64,000 nt of DNA from Aegilops tauschii subsp. strangulata (GCF_002575655.3 NC_053038.3:146646885-146710884); one strand, 5' to 3'. Positions 1 to 12,817 are shown, counted from the first letter of the stretch. A program made the numbers and translations. The notes: generated from the letters alone by a model not told the origin.

Positions 1-185
1 TCGGAATTAACCGCGATCTGAATCGCTATGAGTACGACTGCTTCGTCTGCGTTCTTGCAACACTTCCGCATCGCGATCTACAAGGGTATGTAGATGCACT
101 CCCCTTCCCCTCGTTGCTAGATTACTCCATAGATTGATCTTGGTGATGCGTAGGAAATTTTGAATTTCTGCTACGTTCCCCAACA
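1..185. repeat. End of an LTR-like repeat, clipped by the window edge
   Basis: The segment ends in CCCCAACA at 185, the complement of a TGTTGGGG start. The inner sequence (TTTTGAATTTCTGCTACG before the end) is one I associate with abundant Triticeae LTRs. No primer site or flanking duplication can be checked because the other side lies outside the window. The family is not assigned. Confidence 0.45.
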
Positions 186-329
186 GCTCGGTGCCCGAGG
201 AACCAACTCCGGCGACGTAATGACGCACCAGGACGCTTGGCCTCATCGGAATGCGCTACTTAAAGTAGCAACGCCCAGCTAACCTCCAAACCATAGCGCA
301 TCGTCCTCCTACCTGGCACCACGTCCGCC

Positions 330-524
330 ATGACTGCAAGCGTGAACGCTCTACAGGAGAGCTTGTCTTCAGGGATGAAGCTCGAGGTCACCGCCCTCGC
401 TCAAGTCGATGCACAAGCGGTGGCCACGCTGGCGGCCGACGACGGGAGCACCGTCGGCCACGCGTCCTACTTGCCGCCGTCCAACGTCCAGCACCGCCGA
501 GGTCGGGGACTCCTCCGAGGATGA
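330..524 (+). CDS. Short ORF of unknown function, possible gene remnant
   Basis: A 64-residue frame begins at an ATG in a good plant context (CCGCCATGAC) and ends at a TAG. It is GC-rich and is followed by about 250 bases that look like a 3' untranslated region, including AT-rich sequence with the motif GTAATGAAAATC that recurs in degraded form near 37750. No domain is recognised. It could be the last exon of a larger lost gene or chance coding potential in a GC-rich island. Confidence 0.2.
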   Translation: MTASVNALQESLSSGMKLEVTALAQVDAQAVATLAADDGSTVGHASYLPPSNVQHRRGRGLLRG

Positions 525-818
525 GTAGGGCATGGGAGGCGGCAGGGCATGGTGTGCCAACTGGCCGGTCCGTCTCCCGTGTTCTACTTTTCCTCGCCGG
601 AGACCGCACCTTCACTTCACGGGTCTTGAACCCCGCCCCCGTACATGGATATCGTAGATGGAGGATGTCGGTGACCGCCATAGAATAGGTTTAGGGTCGG
701 GTTTCTTTTATTTTTCTGTCCTATAAAAGTTCGAAATGTAATGAAAATCTGCCGTGTTTGCATTAATCTCGGCCGGTGTATATGAACTTTCACAATAATA
801 TAGTATATTGTAGGAGTA

Positions 819-960
819 CTAGCAAGATGCCCGTGCGTTGCATGGAAGATCAAGATCTTGTGGGAGAAAAGGATGAACGAGGGCAGGCCTTATCTGCAAA
901 TGCACATTCACGCATTTCACATCTTTCAACATCTACGGGAACCTACGAAAGGGTTAACGT
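819..960 (-). mobile_element. Helitron 3' end, minus strand, other end not found
   Basis: Read on the minus strand, the sequence ends in a GC hairpin (GTGCAACGCACGG type, here with one change) followed by GGGCATCTTGCTAG. The CTAG is at 819-822 and the flanking base is A at 818. This is the standard 3' end of short grass Helitrons. The same subterminal sequence (GGGAGAAAAGGATGAACGAGG) occurs in the full copy at 39540-39781. No matching TC 5' end was found to the right. Confidence 0.6.
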
Positions 961-967
961 AAATTGC

Positions 968-1240
968 CTCTCTCTCTCTCTCCTCCCCTGATTTTCATGG
1001 TGGTGGGCCCCTCCCTCCCCCCAATCTACAATCAACAGCTCACACACTTCACATTACGTTAATTACGTAACTGGGACTATGTAGGTGTAGCATTACTCGT
1101 CCTAAAAAGCCCAACTAAGCCAACCTCCCAGCATATCGCGCGGGAAAAGACCCTGCCGCGCCGTTTTAGTCGGGATTACTGGATTTCTAGTAGTAGTATC
1201 GATGGATCGCGTGAAGCAACAAGTTTTTTTTGAGGGGACG
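968..1240. other. Intergenic sequence without a recognised gene
   Basis: It opens with a short CT microsatellite (about 968-985), then unremarkable mixed sequence. No open frame of note, splice pattern or known element end was recognised. Confidence 0.4.
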
Positions 1241-1246
1241 AAGCAC

Positions 1247-1773
1247 CTAGTTTAAAAGGAAAAAAGGCGGTACACTCATAGCACCCCTGTCGCGGTCCCA
1301 TTGCACCCCACACACGTTTGGTCCTACACACGGCTCACGCAAACGGAACGCGCTTCGGCTTGCCTCTTCACTGACAGGTGGGACTGCACTTGGAGAAACT
1401 GACCAGGCGCCAAACTCCCCCCGCCCACCTTGCGAAAATCCTCCCCCCCACCCAAAAATTCCCCCCAAATCCTAGATTCAACCACCCTTCGGCCAACTAG
1501 CCAATAATATTCCCCAAACCCCCCTCCCCTCGGCCCCCTCCACTCCATTCGCTCCGCCAAAGCTGCCCTCCCCAGCACGCCGATACATCGGTGCCGCGGT
1601 TCGTCGAGGGGACGCACGAAGATCCTCTCGCTCCCACAGTACGCTCTCGTAGACTCCCGTCCTCTAGCCGCGCCGCCACCGCTGGCGACGTTCTTGTGGA
1701 GGCGCACGGCGGTCAGCGCCGTCACCGCTGGCGACATTCGTGTGGAGACGCACGGCGGTCAGCTTCTCCCACG
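1247..1773 (+). promoter_or_regulatory. Probable promoter and 5' leader of the TNP2 transposase gene
   Basis: A C-rich region with the promoter/leader-like text CCCCCAAATCCTAG precedes the transposase. A splice donor is plausible at CACG|GTACGC (donor G at 1774), and the transposase ATG follows an acceptor (TCTAACAG, ending 2317), giving a 544-base leader intron. The transcription start is not identifiable. The assignment is inferred from position and splice signals only. Confidence 0.35.
1677..1763 (+). repeat. Tandem duplication, two 41-base copies, period 46
   Basis: Copies at 1677-1717 and 1723-1763 share CACCGCTGGCGAC, TGTGGAG and CGCACGGCGGTCAGC and differ at three positions. They lie in the C-rich leader upstream of the transposase. 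Confidence 0.8.
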
Positions 1774-2317
1774 GTACGCGCATTCTAGACTGAGGCCCCA
1801 TGCATGTCGGTGTAGCGCTGAATGTTAGCTCATAGACGCTGTTAATCTCACTGTTTGCCGAAGTAGTTTACAGTCAATATGCTCTGCTTAAGAAGCTTCC
1901 TTGCCCTGTTCTGCACTCAATCTGCTTAGCTGAGATGGCATGCCAAGGCCGATTAGTTGCTAAAATATCCCGCCATATATTTATTGCGACGTACATTGCC
2001 ATGGTCTAGTAGCCAATCTGTTAGGTGAAATAGCTCTACACCGTTTTATACTCGATCTTTGTTGCTGCGATGACCTTCGATAGTTTGATGGCTGTGGGCT
2101 CGGTCTCATTGACTACTGTAACAGCCTGCCATAATTTAGCACTCAAATCTGTTTGCTGAATTAGCTTTACATATATTTTGTTACTTAGATCTGCTCGTCC
2201 AAATATCTTGCCATAGCTTTAGACATCGACCTAGGTATTTTCTTCTGGACTTCATAAGCAAGCATATATGTTTTTCCTGTAATATCTAGTAGAAGAACTA
2301 ATTTTTATGTCTAACAG

Positions 2318-5300
2318 ATGGATATGACTTGGATAACTTCTGCTCGAAGATTCTACGCTGCATATGGCGAGGGGGTTGAAAACTTCATGATCTTTATCAG
2401 AGCTGAGTACGGTGGTCCGAAATCAGATGTGCTCTGCCCGTGTAGCAGTTGTATGAATTCAGTTACAAGACCCCAGTCAACTGTGCAAAATCATGTACAC
2501 TTGTATGGGATGTCGGTGACATATACTATGTGGGTTCATCATGGTGAAGCTGTGAACGTCAATGTTATTGACTACGTGGAAGCAGCAGATCACCATCTTG
2601 ATCTGCCTCATGCTCAGGTGGAAGAGGAGGAGGAGGAGGTGGTGGTGGCGGAGCCAGTTAGTTTGACCAACATTGAAACAATGCTACGAAATGCTTGTGC
2701 ATTCCGTGAACTTTCACCTGCAGAAGAAAAACGGTGGGCCCACATGTTGGAACAATGTAACGTGGCTGTCACCCCAGGAAATAAGCTGTCAGGATTCTCA
2801 GCTATGGTCACCTTTCTTCAGGTGAAGACATCTGAGCATATGACCAACAAATCATTCGATGCGATGTTGGCTGCTTTCCGCAAAGGTTTCCCAGATGCGT
2901 CTGAGCTGCCACACACCTACAGTAAAATGAAGAATTTCCTTCGTGCAGTTGGAATTGGATATGATATGATCCATGTTTGTAAGAATAACTGTGTTCTGTT
3001 CCGGAAGGATTATGCCAACTTAATTGAATGCCCGAAATGCAAATCATCAAGATGGAAAGATGGCGATGCTGTGAAGAGGATTCCTCATAATGTTCGGAGA
3101 CATTTTCCAATTACACCAAGATTGCAGAGGTTGTTTCATGATGCTGAAACAAGAGAGGATGTACTGTGGCATTCTAGGAACCAAGAGTACAGAGATCAGA
3201 ATGTATTGAGCCATCCATCACATGGTAGTGAGTGGAAAAGCTTCAATCAGAAACACGAAAAGTTTGCTACTGACCCGAGAAACATTAGACTTGGCTTAGC
3301 TTCAGATGGATTTAACCCATTTGGCCACCAGAGCGCCACATATAGCATGTGGCCAGTGCTTGTTATCCCTTACAACATGCCTCCAAATGTCTGCACCAAA
3401 GAATCAAACTACATGATGGCCTTCCTCATCCCAGGTCCTAAAAGTCCTGGAAAGGATTTTGATTTGTTCATGGAGCCTCTTATGGAGGAACTTCAACAGC
3501 TATGGAGGGCTGTTCTCACTCGAGACCTATATAGCAGCCCACCAGCTGATTTCTTTCCGCGTGCTGTTATAATTTGGTGCATCCATGATTATCCAGCTTT
3601 GGGCACTATGTCAGGGCGAACGACACATTGTTACAATGCATGTGTTCGCTGTGACAGGAATCCGCTATCATACGCAATACTTAGCAAGATCTGTTACATT
3701 GGACACCGTCGTTTCCTTGCCAAGGACAAGCCGCATCCTAGAAAATACCAAAGACATGTGTTCAATGCAAAGCATGAAAACCGTGATGCGCCAAAGAGGC
3801 TCACCGCCGATGAGTTGCAAGTGGAATTATAGAAGGTCAGGCATATTACACCAGGAAACCATCCTGATAATGGTAGCCGGAAAAGGAAGCGTGGCAGGGC
3901 AGAAGAGAGATTATTGTTTACTCACAGGTCCACTTTGTGGGACTTGGAGTATTGGAAAGATTTGGATCTGCGGCATAACCTTGATGTGATGCACATCGAG
4001 AAAAATATATGTGACAACATTATCGGCACACTTCTTAATATTGAAGGCAAGACGAAAGATACCTTAAAATCTAGGATTGATTTGACACACCTGGGTATCA
4101 GACAGGATTTGCAGGTGCAAGATGAAGGTAAAACCACGGGATATGGCACCAGCTGTGTACGTCTTGGACAAGGTAAAAAGAAAAGAATTCTGCGAGGTCC
4201 TGTCATGTGTGAGACTCCCACATGGATTTGCATCCAACCCCGAAAGGAGAGTCAGTGCAGATGGAAACAAGGTACAAGGGTTGAAAAATCATGACTGCCA
4301 CGTCCTACTTCAAAGGGTTTTACCTGTTATCCTTAGAGGATTGGGTCGCCCTGGCTTATACAGAGCAGTTGCAGAGTTGGGACAATTCTTCAGGGATCTC
4401 TGGCTTTGGAGCGTCTTAGAGACAAGATACCAACTATCCTATGTGACCTTGAGAAGATATATCCTCCAGCCTTCTTTGATGTGATGGTGCATTTGGCTAT
4501 TCATCTACCTGACGAGACACTACTTTGAGGTCCAGTACAGTATGGCTGGATGTACCCTATTGAAAGGCAGCTAGGCACTTTCAAGGGCTATGTTAGGAAC
4601 AGAGCTAGACCCGAGGGTTCCATTGCAGAGGCCTACATTGCTACATAAGCATTGGCATTCTGCTCAAAATACATTGAAGCAGCTGATCAGCTTAGCGAAG
4701 AGGTGGATGAAGACAATCCTGGGCTCAATGTTTTCGATTATTCTGTTCGAGTTACAGGGAAGAGTCGACAAGAGGACAAACCTAAAGATTTGGACAAAAT
4801 GGTTTGGTATGTGTTGAATAACTGTCCTGAGATACTACCTTATATCAAGTAACTGCTAAGTACTGCATCTTATACATCGTAATCTACTAAACTTGCAGCA
4901 CATTCTTATATATTTAGATGTTTGACGTGATCACTATGTTGTGCAGCATTTACAAAAAGGAGTTACTGCCGCAAAATCCAAGAAACATTGACAAACTGGT
5001 TATGGTAGGATTCGCGAAATGGTTCAAGAGCCATGTAAGCTTTTGAATTGCACGGTCAGTTTTTTCATTATATTGAGTACATAAGATGATCAGCTTGTCT
5101 ATTTCCTAACCATAGGTTAAGAAGATGCGGGACGATGGGCAGGCAGTTGATGATGCCCTTTACTCACTAGCAATGGGTCCTGATACTCGGGTAAGACATT
5201 ATGAATCTTGCGTTGTTGGAGATGTGCGCTACAACACCCTTGCACGAGACGAAGGCAGGAAGACACAAAACAGTGCCATCATGAGCACGTATACTTATGA

Positions 5301-5811
5301 CAAAGAGACAACTGAAATGTATGCTAACATAACATACATTGTTCAGTTGCAGTATATCTCCAGTTTCGAGGATCATCGGTGTGTGGTTATGTTGTGCTGT
5401 CGTTGGTATAACCTACTTTCCAGGATCGCAAAACCCAAAGTTGATGATTATTTCAAATCCATCAATGTCAAGGCAGCGTACCAGACCAACGAGCCTTTTA
5501 TTTTGGCAAATCAAGCAACACAGATATTTTTCTTGGAAGACACATTTGCACGTAGCGATGACTGGAGAGTATTGCAAAGGTTTGAGCAGAGGAATTCGTT
5601 TAATGAAGTTGCACAACAAGATTATGCTTACACTGCTCCTGATGTACAAGATAACACAGATGTTCCTAATATCTTTGAGAACCATCACGTCAATGACGCC
5701 GGCGAAAAGATTGCGTGTCGTGCTGTGGACATACAAGAGTTGATCAAGAAGAAGACAACGTTCGAGGACGAAGAAGAAGATGACACCGTGGGGAATTACG
5801 ATTCAGACTGA
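2318..5811 (+). pseudogene. CACTA-family TNP2 transposase (Transposase_21), disabled
   Basis: The product family (TNP2-like, with En/Spm and Tam1) cuts and pastes CACTA DNA transposons. The first exon begins with a transposase-associated domain (residues about 3-77, CPCSSCMN knuckle and a later His). It continues into the Transposase_21 core: SDGFNPFG near residue 328, then WCIHDYPALG, then VMHIEKNICDN. A DUF4218-like stretch follows (4290-4850), and a DUF4216-like stretch (HRCVVMLCCRWYN) lies in the last exon. Exons by splice signals and phase: 2318-4848, 4947-5034, 5116-5811. Lesions: TAG 3830-3832, frameshift about 4115-4135, compensating frameshift about 4395-4420, TGA 4526-4528 (CGA in related proteins, as I recall them) and TAA 4646-4648. 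The reading frame is otherwise well kept, so inactivation looks fairly recent. No CACTA ends are visible close by. Confidence 0.9.
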
Positions 5812-6326
5812 TACACATGGCGAAGATGTTGACGCAACTGCTGCAGATGATGATTACATTGCTTTTGTCATATTTGCCTGTCAGAAGACATTTTTTATCT
5901 ACTATGTGAAATTGTGTTTACTATGACAACTGAAACCTGATGAACATATTATTTAGTATTTTCCCGTGAGAACGTCACTTGTTATGTATGCTGATTTGTG
6001 TTTGGTGATTGTATGACGACTAAAACATGATGACATTGTTGTTTAGTTGTACTCATATTTGGGTGTGAAACTTGAATTTGATGACATAGTTTGTTGTTGG
6101 ACTGCAATTTGCTCGACGTCTTTGAATGAGAACAAAGCTGACCCGACAGGGCCTATGCTAATTTATTTATTTATTTATTTATTACCAAAAGGGCCTCTGC
6201 TATTTATTTATTTATGAGAAAATGGGGATACCCCTTGATTTCCGTTAATAGAAATCATTAGATGTTCACAACACTACGCCCAGCCTGCTACACAGGTTTC
6301 ATTCATTACTAGTTTCAGCAAAGTGC
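5812..6326. other. Spacer between two convergent genes
   Basis: This is the 3' flank of the transposase and of the convergent GRF gene. It is AT-rich and contains an ATTT microsatellite (about 6159-6183) with a second short run near 6199-6213. No ORF or element end was recognised. Confidence 0.5.
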
Positions 6327-7007
6327 TCATGTCCTAGCCACTGAATACATCACGAGTGCTACATACACTGCAAATAAAGAGACAATCATCCTACAGAGCA
6401 CATCGATTTTTCCCATTATCTTCACAAGCTCTTTCATCTCCTCATTGCTGTCAAGGCTGTTCAGCAGCTGTTGCTTGGCCATGATCAGAGGAACTGCATC
6501 TTTAACCTTCTGCTCTGCATCTTCCTCTTCTGCCATTCCTCCAGTTACTTGTCCAACACCCCAACCTACTGGTATTGGGATTCCTCGGCTAACCAAATAA
6601 TCAGTATAGTTGCACTCCCCCACATCAGCAACTTCCCAGAAATACAAATCACACAAATCTTCCCTTTTCTGCACGAATCAAATTGGAAGATCATCAACCA
6701 AACTAATAAAAAAATCAGCCACAGAAAGCAGCAGAACAACACTTAAACATATTATTACCCCATGATTCGGGCATTTGTAGAAGACTCGGCCAGGGTTGAG
6801 GATTGTGGTTGAGACGCGACGAATGACTCTGCGTGATTTGCAGCAGTGGCACCACACCAACGGCAGCGGGTTGCGATGAGCAACCAGCTGCGGTGCGCAT
6901 GCCGGCGGGGGTGTGATGAGACCCATAGGTGATGGTACGGGTTGCAACTTGGCGCGTATTTGGTTGTTGCCTGTTGAAGAGCAGGTGGGCGAGCAGCCAG
7001 CGGACAT
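6327..7007 (-). CDS. GRF-type zinc-finger protein, two exons
   Basis: The small protein has a zf-GRF domain, a CHCC-type zinc-binding fold often found in nucleic-acid-binding proteins. Exon 1 (7007-6759) encodes WCHCCKSRRVIRRVSTT then GRVFYKCPNHG. A 90-base intron (6758-6669) has GT and GTGCAG ends. Exon 2 (6668-6327) continues with KREDLCDLYFWE, completing the C-x-F-W part of the motif, then a charged region and a hydrophobic C-terminal segment (VSLFAVYVALVMY) that may be a membrane helix. I chose the ATG at 7007. An in-frame ATG at 7088 exists, but a TATA box at about 7112-7118 would place the transcription start close to 7085. The frame is intact. It is convergent with the transposase and could be an element cargo gene or a host gene. 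Confidence 0.7.
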
Positions 7008-7110
7008 GGTTGCTGCGGCCAGAGCTTCTGATGCTAGGCAGAGTAAGTAGAGAAGAGGAGAAGCGAACATTGGATATGTCAGTTTCATTACTTGCAGAGT
7101 AGCATAGCAC

Positions 7111-7119
7111 CATATATAG
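7111..7119 (-). promoter_or_regulatory. TATA box of the GRF gene
   Basis: On the minus strand the sequence reads CTATATATGG, about 105 bases before the preferred ATG at 7007. It supports initiation downstream of the 7088 ATG. Confidence 0.45.
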
Positions 7120-7234
7120 TCATAGTGTAGGTTTGGATTCGAACCAGCTACAGGAGCACGTCTCTTTTTTTTCTAACACTCAGCAACGTCTCTTTACTGG
7201 TACACTAGCTTGTTCTGTACTCCTTCTCAAGTCT

Positions 7235-7915
7235 TTGATTCCTCCATCTGACATCTGGGACCCACCGGAAGGGCCTCTGTATTTCACAAAAAAAATGTGC
7301 GCCCCGTTGACAGGTCGGACCCACCAGCTATCTTCGCACGCAAGGAAATGCCTCCTTATTACGCACAAAAAAATGAAAACTCCCCCTACCAGCTGGAACC
7401 CAGCATAGTGCGAGGCTGACTTGTGGGCCAACCAAGTTGACAGGGACGGAGGGCTTTGTCAACTTAGTCAATATGAACGATTCTAGCTCCAGTTACCATA
7501 CCATGTTCATCCAACGGCCGTAGTGCTTCTTCAACCTCTGGTCTTCTTGCTCCAGCCGCCCAACTAGCGCCGGTCGTGCCGCGTGCTCCTGCCTCCCGTG
7601 GCCAACTGTGATGCCGCGGAGGCGTCACCGCCCCGTACTACTCCCACCGCTGGCCAGGGCATCCCTCTACTCACCCACACCCCTTGTTATTCTGCGGCGA
7701 CGGCAGCCTCACACCGCAGCCGAACCAGTGAACCCTCGTACTCCTCTCCGCGTGGGCATCCACTTCCGCGTCGTCCCCTTCCTAGGCCTCGCTGTCGTCC
7801 ACCGCCCTGGTGCTCTCGGCGCGGCGTGGTTAATGTGGTCAACGACCGACTTCCATCGGAAGAGTACTGTACGTGGAGAGGCTGACAGCTGGGTCCACGG
7901 CCACAACCTAGTTTT
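7235..7915 (+). repeat. Outlying copy of the inverted-repeat locus unit (U0)
   Basis: This GC-rich unit of about 680 bases carries recurring blocks: TGGGACCCACCGG, CGCACGCAAGGAA, TGCCTCCTTATTACGC, GGCCGTAGTGCTTCTTCAA, CTCCCACCGCTGGCC and CCCTGGTGCTCTCGGCGCG. The same blocks occur in the same order at 8400-8561 plus 15287-15775, at 15775-16520, and reversed at 21880-21120 and 21120-20410. The ORFs in it shift frame between copies, so it is treated as non-coding. Confidence 0.75.
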
Positions 7916-7924
7916 TTTATGATT

Positions 7925-8395
7925 TGCAAAGTAAGTCGCTTCGCCAGGCCTATTGGGCTGCAAATCTTTCAAGACGAGGAGAGATTAATTCGCTTGGCCG
8001 AGAAAATGGCCTATATATTAGTAATGAGAAATGGGCTGTACATTTTTAAAACACATCAAACCGGCAATTAGTTTCAAATTTCTTTTTTTCATTTAGAGAT
8101 TTTAAATTGCATTGATTTTTATGCGTGTAAAATTTGTTGGATTTTATATTGATATACATTTATTTCTTAAATCAGTTTGAATGTGACTCGAAATTTTGGG
8201 ATTAAAAACAGTTTGGACCGCACCGAAATATGCAATATTTCATATAATTTTTTAACCGTGGCCACAATATGGGCTGTAATGCTAACAAAAAGAATATGGG
8301 CTCCAAAAAAAACCTTAGGAATTAGCAAATGGGCTTTAAATTATTAGAAATAATGGCAGATGGGTTGTATGATGTTTTCCACATATTTGAGGCAT
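7925..8395 (+). repeat. AT-rich outer part of the left inverted-repeat arm
   Basis: The complement of this stretch shares an ordered series of short motifs with 21900-22370 (GCCCATTTG, TACAGCCCAT, AAATCCAACGAA-like, GTTTGATG/GTTTGGTG, GCAGCCCA). The similarity is degraded and would need an alignment to confirm. No ORF is present. Confidence 0.4.
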
Positions 8396-8561
8396 TCCTA
8401 AAAAAAAGGTTGACGCACAAGCAGTGACTGTTGGATGTCCATCCAACGGCCGTCGTGCTTCTTCAATCTCTGCTCTTCCTGCTCCAGCCGCTCAAACAAG
8501 CGCCGGCGGGACTGCCTGCTCACTCCTCCCCGCGGCCGGCTGTGCTGCCGCGCAGGCTTCA

Positions 8562-10144
8562 TGCTACCTCTTAAGCACTGCGTTGGTTTTCCCTTGAAGA
8601 GGAAAGGGTGATGCAGTAAAGTAGCATAAGTGTTTCCCTCAGTTTTTGAGAACCAAGGTATCAATCCAGTAGGAGACCACGCTCGAGTCCCACGCACCTA
8701 CACAAACAAATAAGAACCTCGCAACCAACGCAATAAAGGGGTTATCAATCCCTTCATGGTCACTTACGAGAGTGAGATCTGATAGATATGATAAGATAAT
8801 ATTTTTGGTATTTTTATAATAAAGAGAAATAAAGATGCAAAGTAAAATAAATGGCAATGGAAATAGCTAAGTGTTGGAAGATTAATATGATGGAAAATAG
8901 ACCCGGGGGCCATAGGTTTCACTAGTGGCTTCTCTCAAGAGCATAAGTATTATGGTGAGTGAACAAATTACTGGCGAGCAATTGATAGAATTGAGCATAG
9001 TTATGAGAATATCTAGGTATGATCATGTATATAGGCATCACGTCCGTGACAAGTAGACCGACTCCTGCCTGCATCTACTACTATTACTCCACACATCGAC
9101 CGCTATACAGCATGCATCTAGAGTATTAAGTTCAAAAGAACAGAGTAATGCTTTAAGTAAGATGACACGATGTAGAGGGATAAACTCTTTCAATATGATA
9201 TAAACCCCATCTTTTTATCCTCGATGGCAACAATACAATACGTGCCTTGCTGCCCCTGCTGTCACTGGGAAAGGACACCGCAAGATTGAACCCAAAGCTA
9301 AGCACTTCTCCCATTGCAAGAAAGATCAATCTAGTAGGCCAAACCAAACTGATAATTCGAAGAGACTTGCAAAGATAACCAATCATACTTAAAAGAATTC
9401 AGAGGAGATTCAAATATTGTTCATAGATAAACTTGATCATAAATCCGCAATTCATCGGTCTCAACAAACACACCACAAAAGAAGATTATATCGAATAGAT
9501 CTCCACGAGAATCGTGGAGAACTTTGTATTGTGATCCAAAAAGAGAGAAGAAGCCATCTAGCTAATAACTATGGACCCGAAGGTCTGAGTAAGCTACTCA
9601 CACATCATCGGAGAGGCTACGGTGTTGATGTAGAAGCCCTCCGTGATCAATGCCCCCTCCGGCAAGACGTCGGAAAAGGCCCCAAGATGATATCTCACAG
9701 GTACAGAAGGTTGCGGCGGTGGAATTAGGTTTTCGTGGATGCCTCTGATGGTTTGGGGGTACATAGGTATATATAGGAGGAAGAAGTACGTCGGTGGAGC
9801 AACGTGGGCCCCACGAGGGTGGAGGGCGCGCCTAGGGGGGTAGGCGCGCCCCCTGCCTCGTGCTCTCCTGGTTGATTTCTTGACGTAGACTCCAAGTCCT
9901 CTGGACCACGTTTGTTTTCGAAAATCACGTTCCCGAAGGTTTCATTCCGTTTGGACTCCGTTTGATATTCTTTTTCTGTGAAACATTGAAATAGGCAAGA
10001 ACAACAATTTGGGCTGGGCCTCCGGTTAATAGGTTAGTCCCAAAAATAATATAAAAGTGTATAATAAAGCCCATTAAACATCCAAAACAAAATATAATAT
10101 AGCATGGAACACTCAAAAATTATAGATCCGTTGGAGACGTATCA
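8562..10144 (-). repeat. 3' LTR of the Athila-like element
   Basis: It matches the copy at 13703-15286 along its whole length. The purine-rich stretch GCTTGGGGATGCT (10145-10157, minus strand) directly before it is the likely polypurine tract. Confidence 0.88.
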
Positions 10145-12817
10145 AGCATCCCCAAGCTTAATTCCTGCTCGTCCTCGAGTAGGTAAATGATAAAAGCAGA
10201 ATTTTTGATGTGGAATGCTACTTAGCATAATTTTCAATGTAATTCTCTTAATTGTGGTATGAATATCCAGATCCGAAAGGTTCAAGATAAAAGTTTAATA
10301 TTGACATAAAAATAATAATACTTCAAGCATAATAACTAAGCAATTATGTCTTCTCAAAATAGCATGGCCAAAGCAAGTTATCCCTACAAAATCATATAGT
10401 CTGGCTATGCTCTATCTTCACCACCCAAAGTATTTAAATCATGCACAACCCCGATGACAAGCCAAGCAATTGTTTCATACTTTTGGTGTTCTCAAACTTT
10501 TTCAATCTTCACGCAATACATGAGCGTGAGCCATGGACATAACACTATATGTGGAATAGAATGGTGGTTGTGGAGAAGACAAAATGGAGAAGCTAGTCTC
10601 ACATCAACTAGGCGTATCAATGGGCTATGGAGATGCCCATCAATAGATATCAATGTGAGTGAGTAGGGATAGCCATGCAACTGATGCACTAGAGCTATAA
10701 GTATATGAAAGCTCAACAAAAGAAACTAAGTGGGTGTGCATCCAACTCACTTGCTCACGAAGACCTAGGGCATTTTGAGGAAGCCCATCATTGGAATATA
10801 CAAGCCAAGTTCTATAATGCAAATTTCCCACTAGTATATGAAAATGACAAAATGAGAGACTCTCTATCATGAAGATCATGGTGCTACTTTGAATCACAAG
10901 TGTGGTAAAAGGATAGTAACATTGTCCCTTCTCTCTTTTTCTCTCATTTTTTTATTTGGGCCTTTTCTCTTTTTTTTGGCCTATTTTTTTCCTTTTTTTC
11001 GTCCGGAGTCTCATCCCGACTTGTGGGGGAATCGTAGTCTCCATCATCCTTTCCTCACTTGGGACAATGCTCTAATAATGATGATCATCAAACTTTTATT
11101 TACTTACAACTCATGAATTACAACTCGATACTTAGAACAAGATATGACTCTATGTGAATGCCTCCGGCGATGTACCGGGATATGCAATGAATGAAGAGTG
11201 ACATGTATGAAAGAATTATGAACGGTGGCTTTGCCACAAATACGATGTCAACTACATGATCATGCAAAGCAATATGACAATGATGGAGTGTGTCATGATA
11301 AACGGAACTGTGGTAAGTTGCATGGCAATATATCTCGGAATGGCTATGAAAATGCCATGATAGGTAGGTATGGTGGCTGTTTTGAGGAAGGTATATGGTG
11401 GGTGTATGATATCGGCGAAAAGTGCGCGGTATTAGAGAGGCTAGCAATGGTGGAAGGAAGAAAAGTGCGCATAATCCATGGACTCAACATTAGTCATAAA
11501 GAACTCATATACTTATTGCAAAAATCTACAAGTTATCAAAGCAAAGTATTACACGCATGCTCCTAGGGGGATAGATTGGTAGGAAAAGACCATCGCTCGT
11601 CCCCGACCGCCACTCATAAGGAAGACAATCAATAAATAAATCATGCTCCGACTTCATCACATAACGGTTCACCATACGTGCATGCTATGGGAATCACAAA
11701 CTTCAACACAAGTATTGCTCAAATTCACAACTACTCAACTAGCATGACTCTAATATCACCATGTTCATATCTCAAAACAATTAACAAGCATCAAACTTCT
11801 CATAGTATTCAACACACTCATAAGATTTTTTTACTAATCTTGGATGCCTATCACTTTAGGACTAATTTCTCAATTAAAGAAAATTACCATGCTGTTTTGT
11901 AGGACTCTCAAAATAATATAAGTGAAGCATGAGATAACAATAGTTTCTATAAAACAAATCCACCACCGTGCTCTAAAAAATATAAGTGAAGCACTAGAGC
12001 ACAAACTATATAGCTCAAAAGATATAAGTGAAGCACATAGAGTATTATAATAAATTCCGAATCATGTGTGTCTCTCTCAAAAGGTGTGTACAGCAAGGAT
12101 TATTGTGGTAAACTAAAAATCAAAGACTCAAATCATACAAGACGCTCCAAGCAAAACACATATCATGTGGTGAATAAAAATATAGCTCCAAGTAAACTTA
12201 CCGATGGAAGTAGACGAAAGAGGGGATGCCTTCCGGGGCATCCCAAAGATTTGGCTTATTGGTGTCCTTAGATTATCTTGGGGTGCCATGGGCATCCCCA
12301 AGCTTAGGATCTTGCCACCCTTTGTTCCATAATCCATCAAATCTTTTACCCAAAACATGAAAACTTCACAACACAAAACTTAGCAGAAAATCTCGTGAGC
12401 TCCGTTAGCGAAAGAAAGCAAAACACCACTTCAAGGTACTGTAATGAACTCATTATTTATTTATATTGGTGTTAAACCTACTGTATTCCAACTTCTCTAT
12501 GGTTTATAAACTATTTTACTAGCCATAGATTCATCAAAATAAGCAAACAACACACGAAAAACAGAATCTGTCAAAAACAGAACAGTCTGTAGTAATATGT
12601 AACTAATGCAAACTTCTGGAACTCAAACAAATATACCAAAATAGGACGACCTAGAAAATTTGTTTATTGATCTACTTCAATTGGAATCAATATTTTATCA
12701 CGTTCTGGTGATTTTAAACAATTGTTTTCGTCAACAGAAAGTTTCTGGAATTTTCAGCAAGATCAAATAACTATCATCCAAGAAGATCCTATAGGTTTAA
12801 CTTGGCACAAACACTAA

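Noticed and set aside
1324..1737. 137-residue minus-strand frame
   Set aside because: It is antisense to a probable leader with tandem duplication. Composition explains the openness.
9417..9728. 103-residue frame in the Athila-like LTR
   Set aside because: It lies in LTR sequence and is not kept in the other LTR copy.
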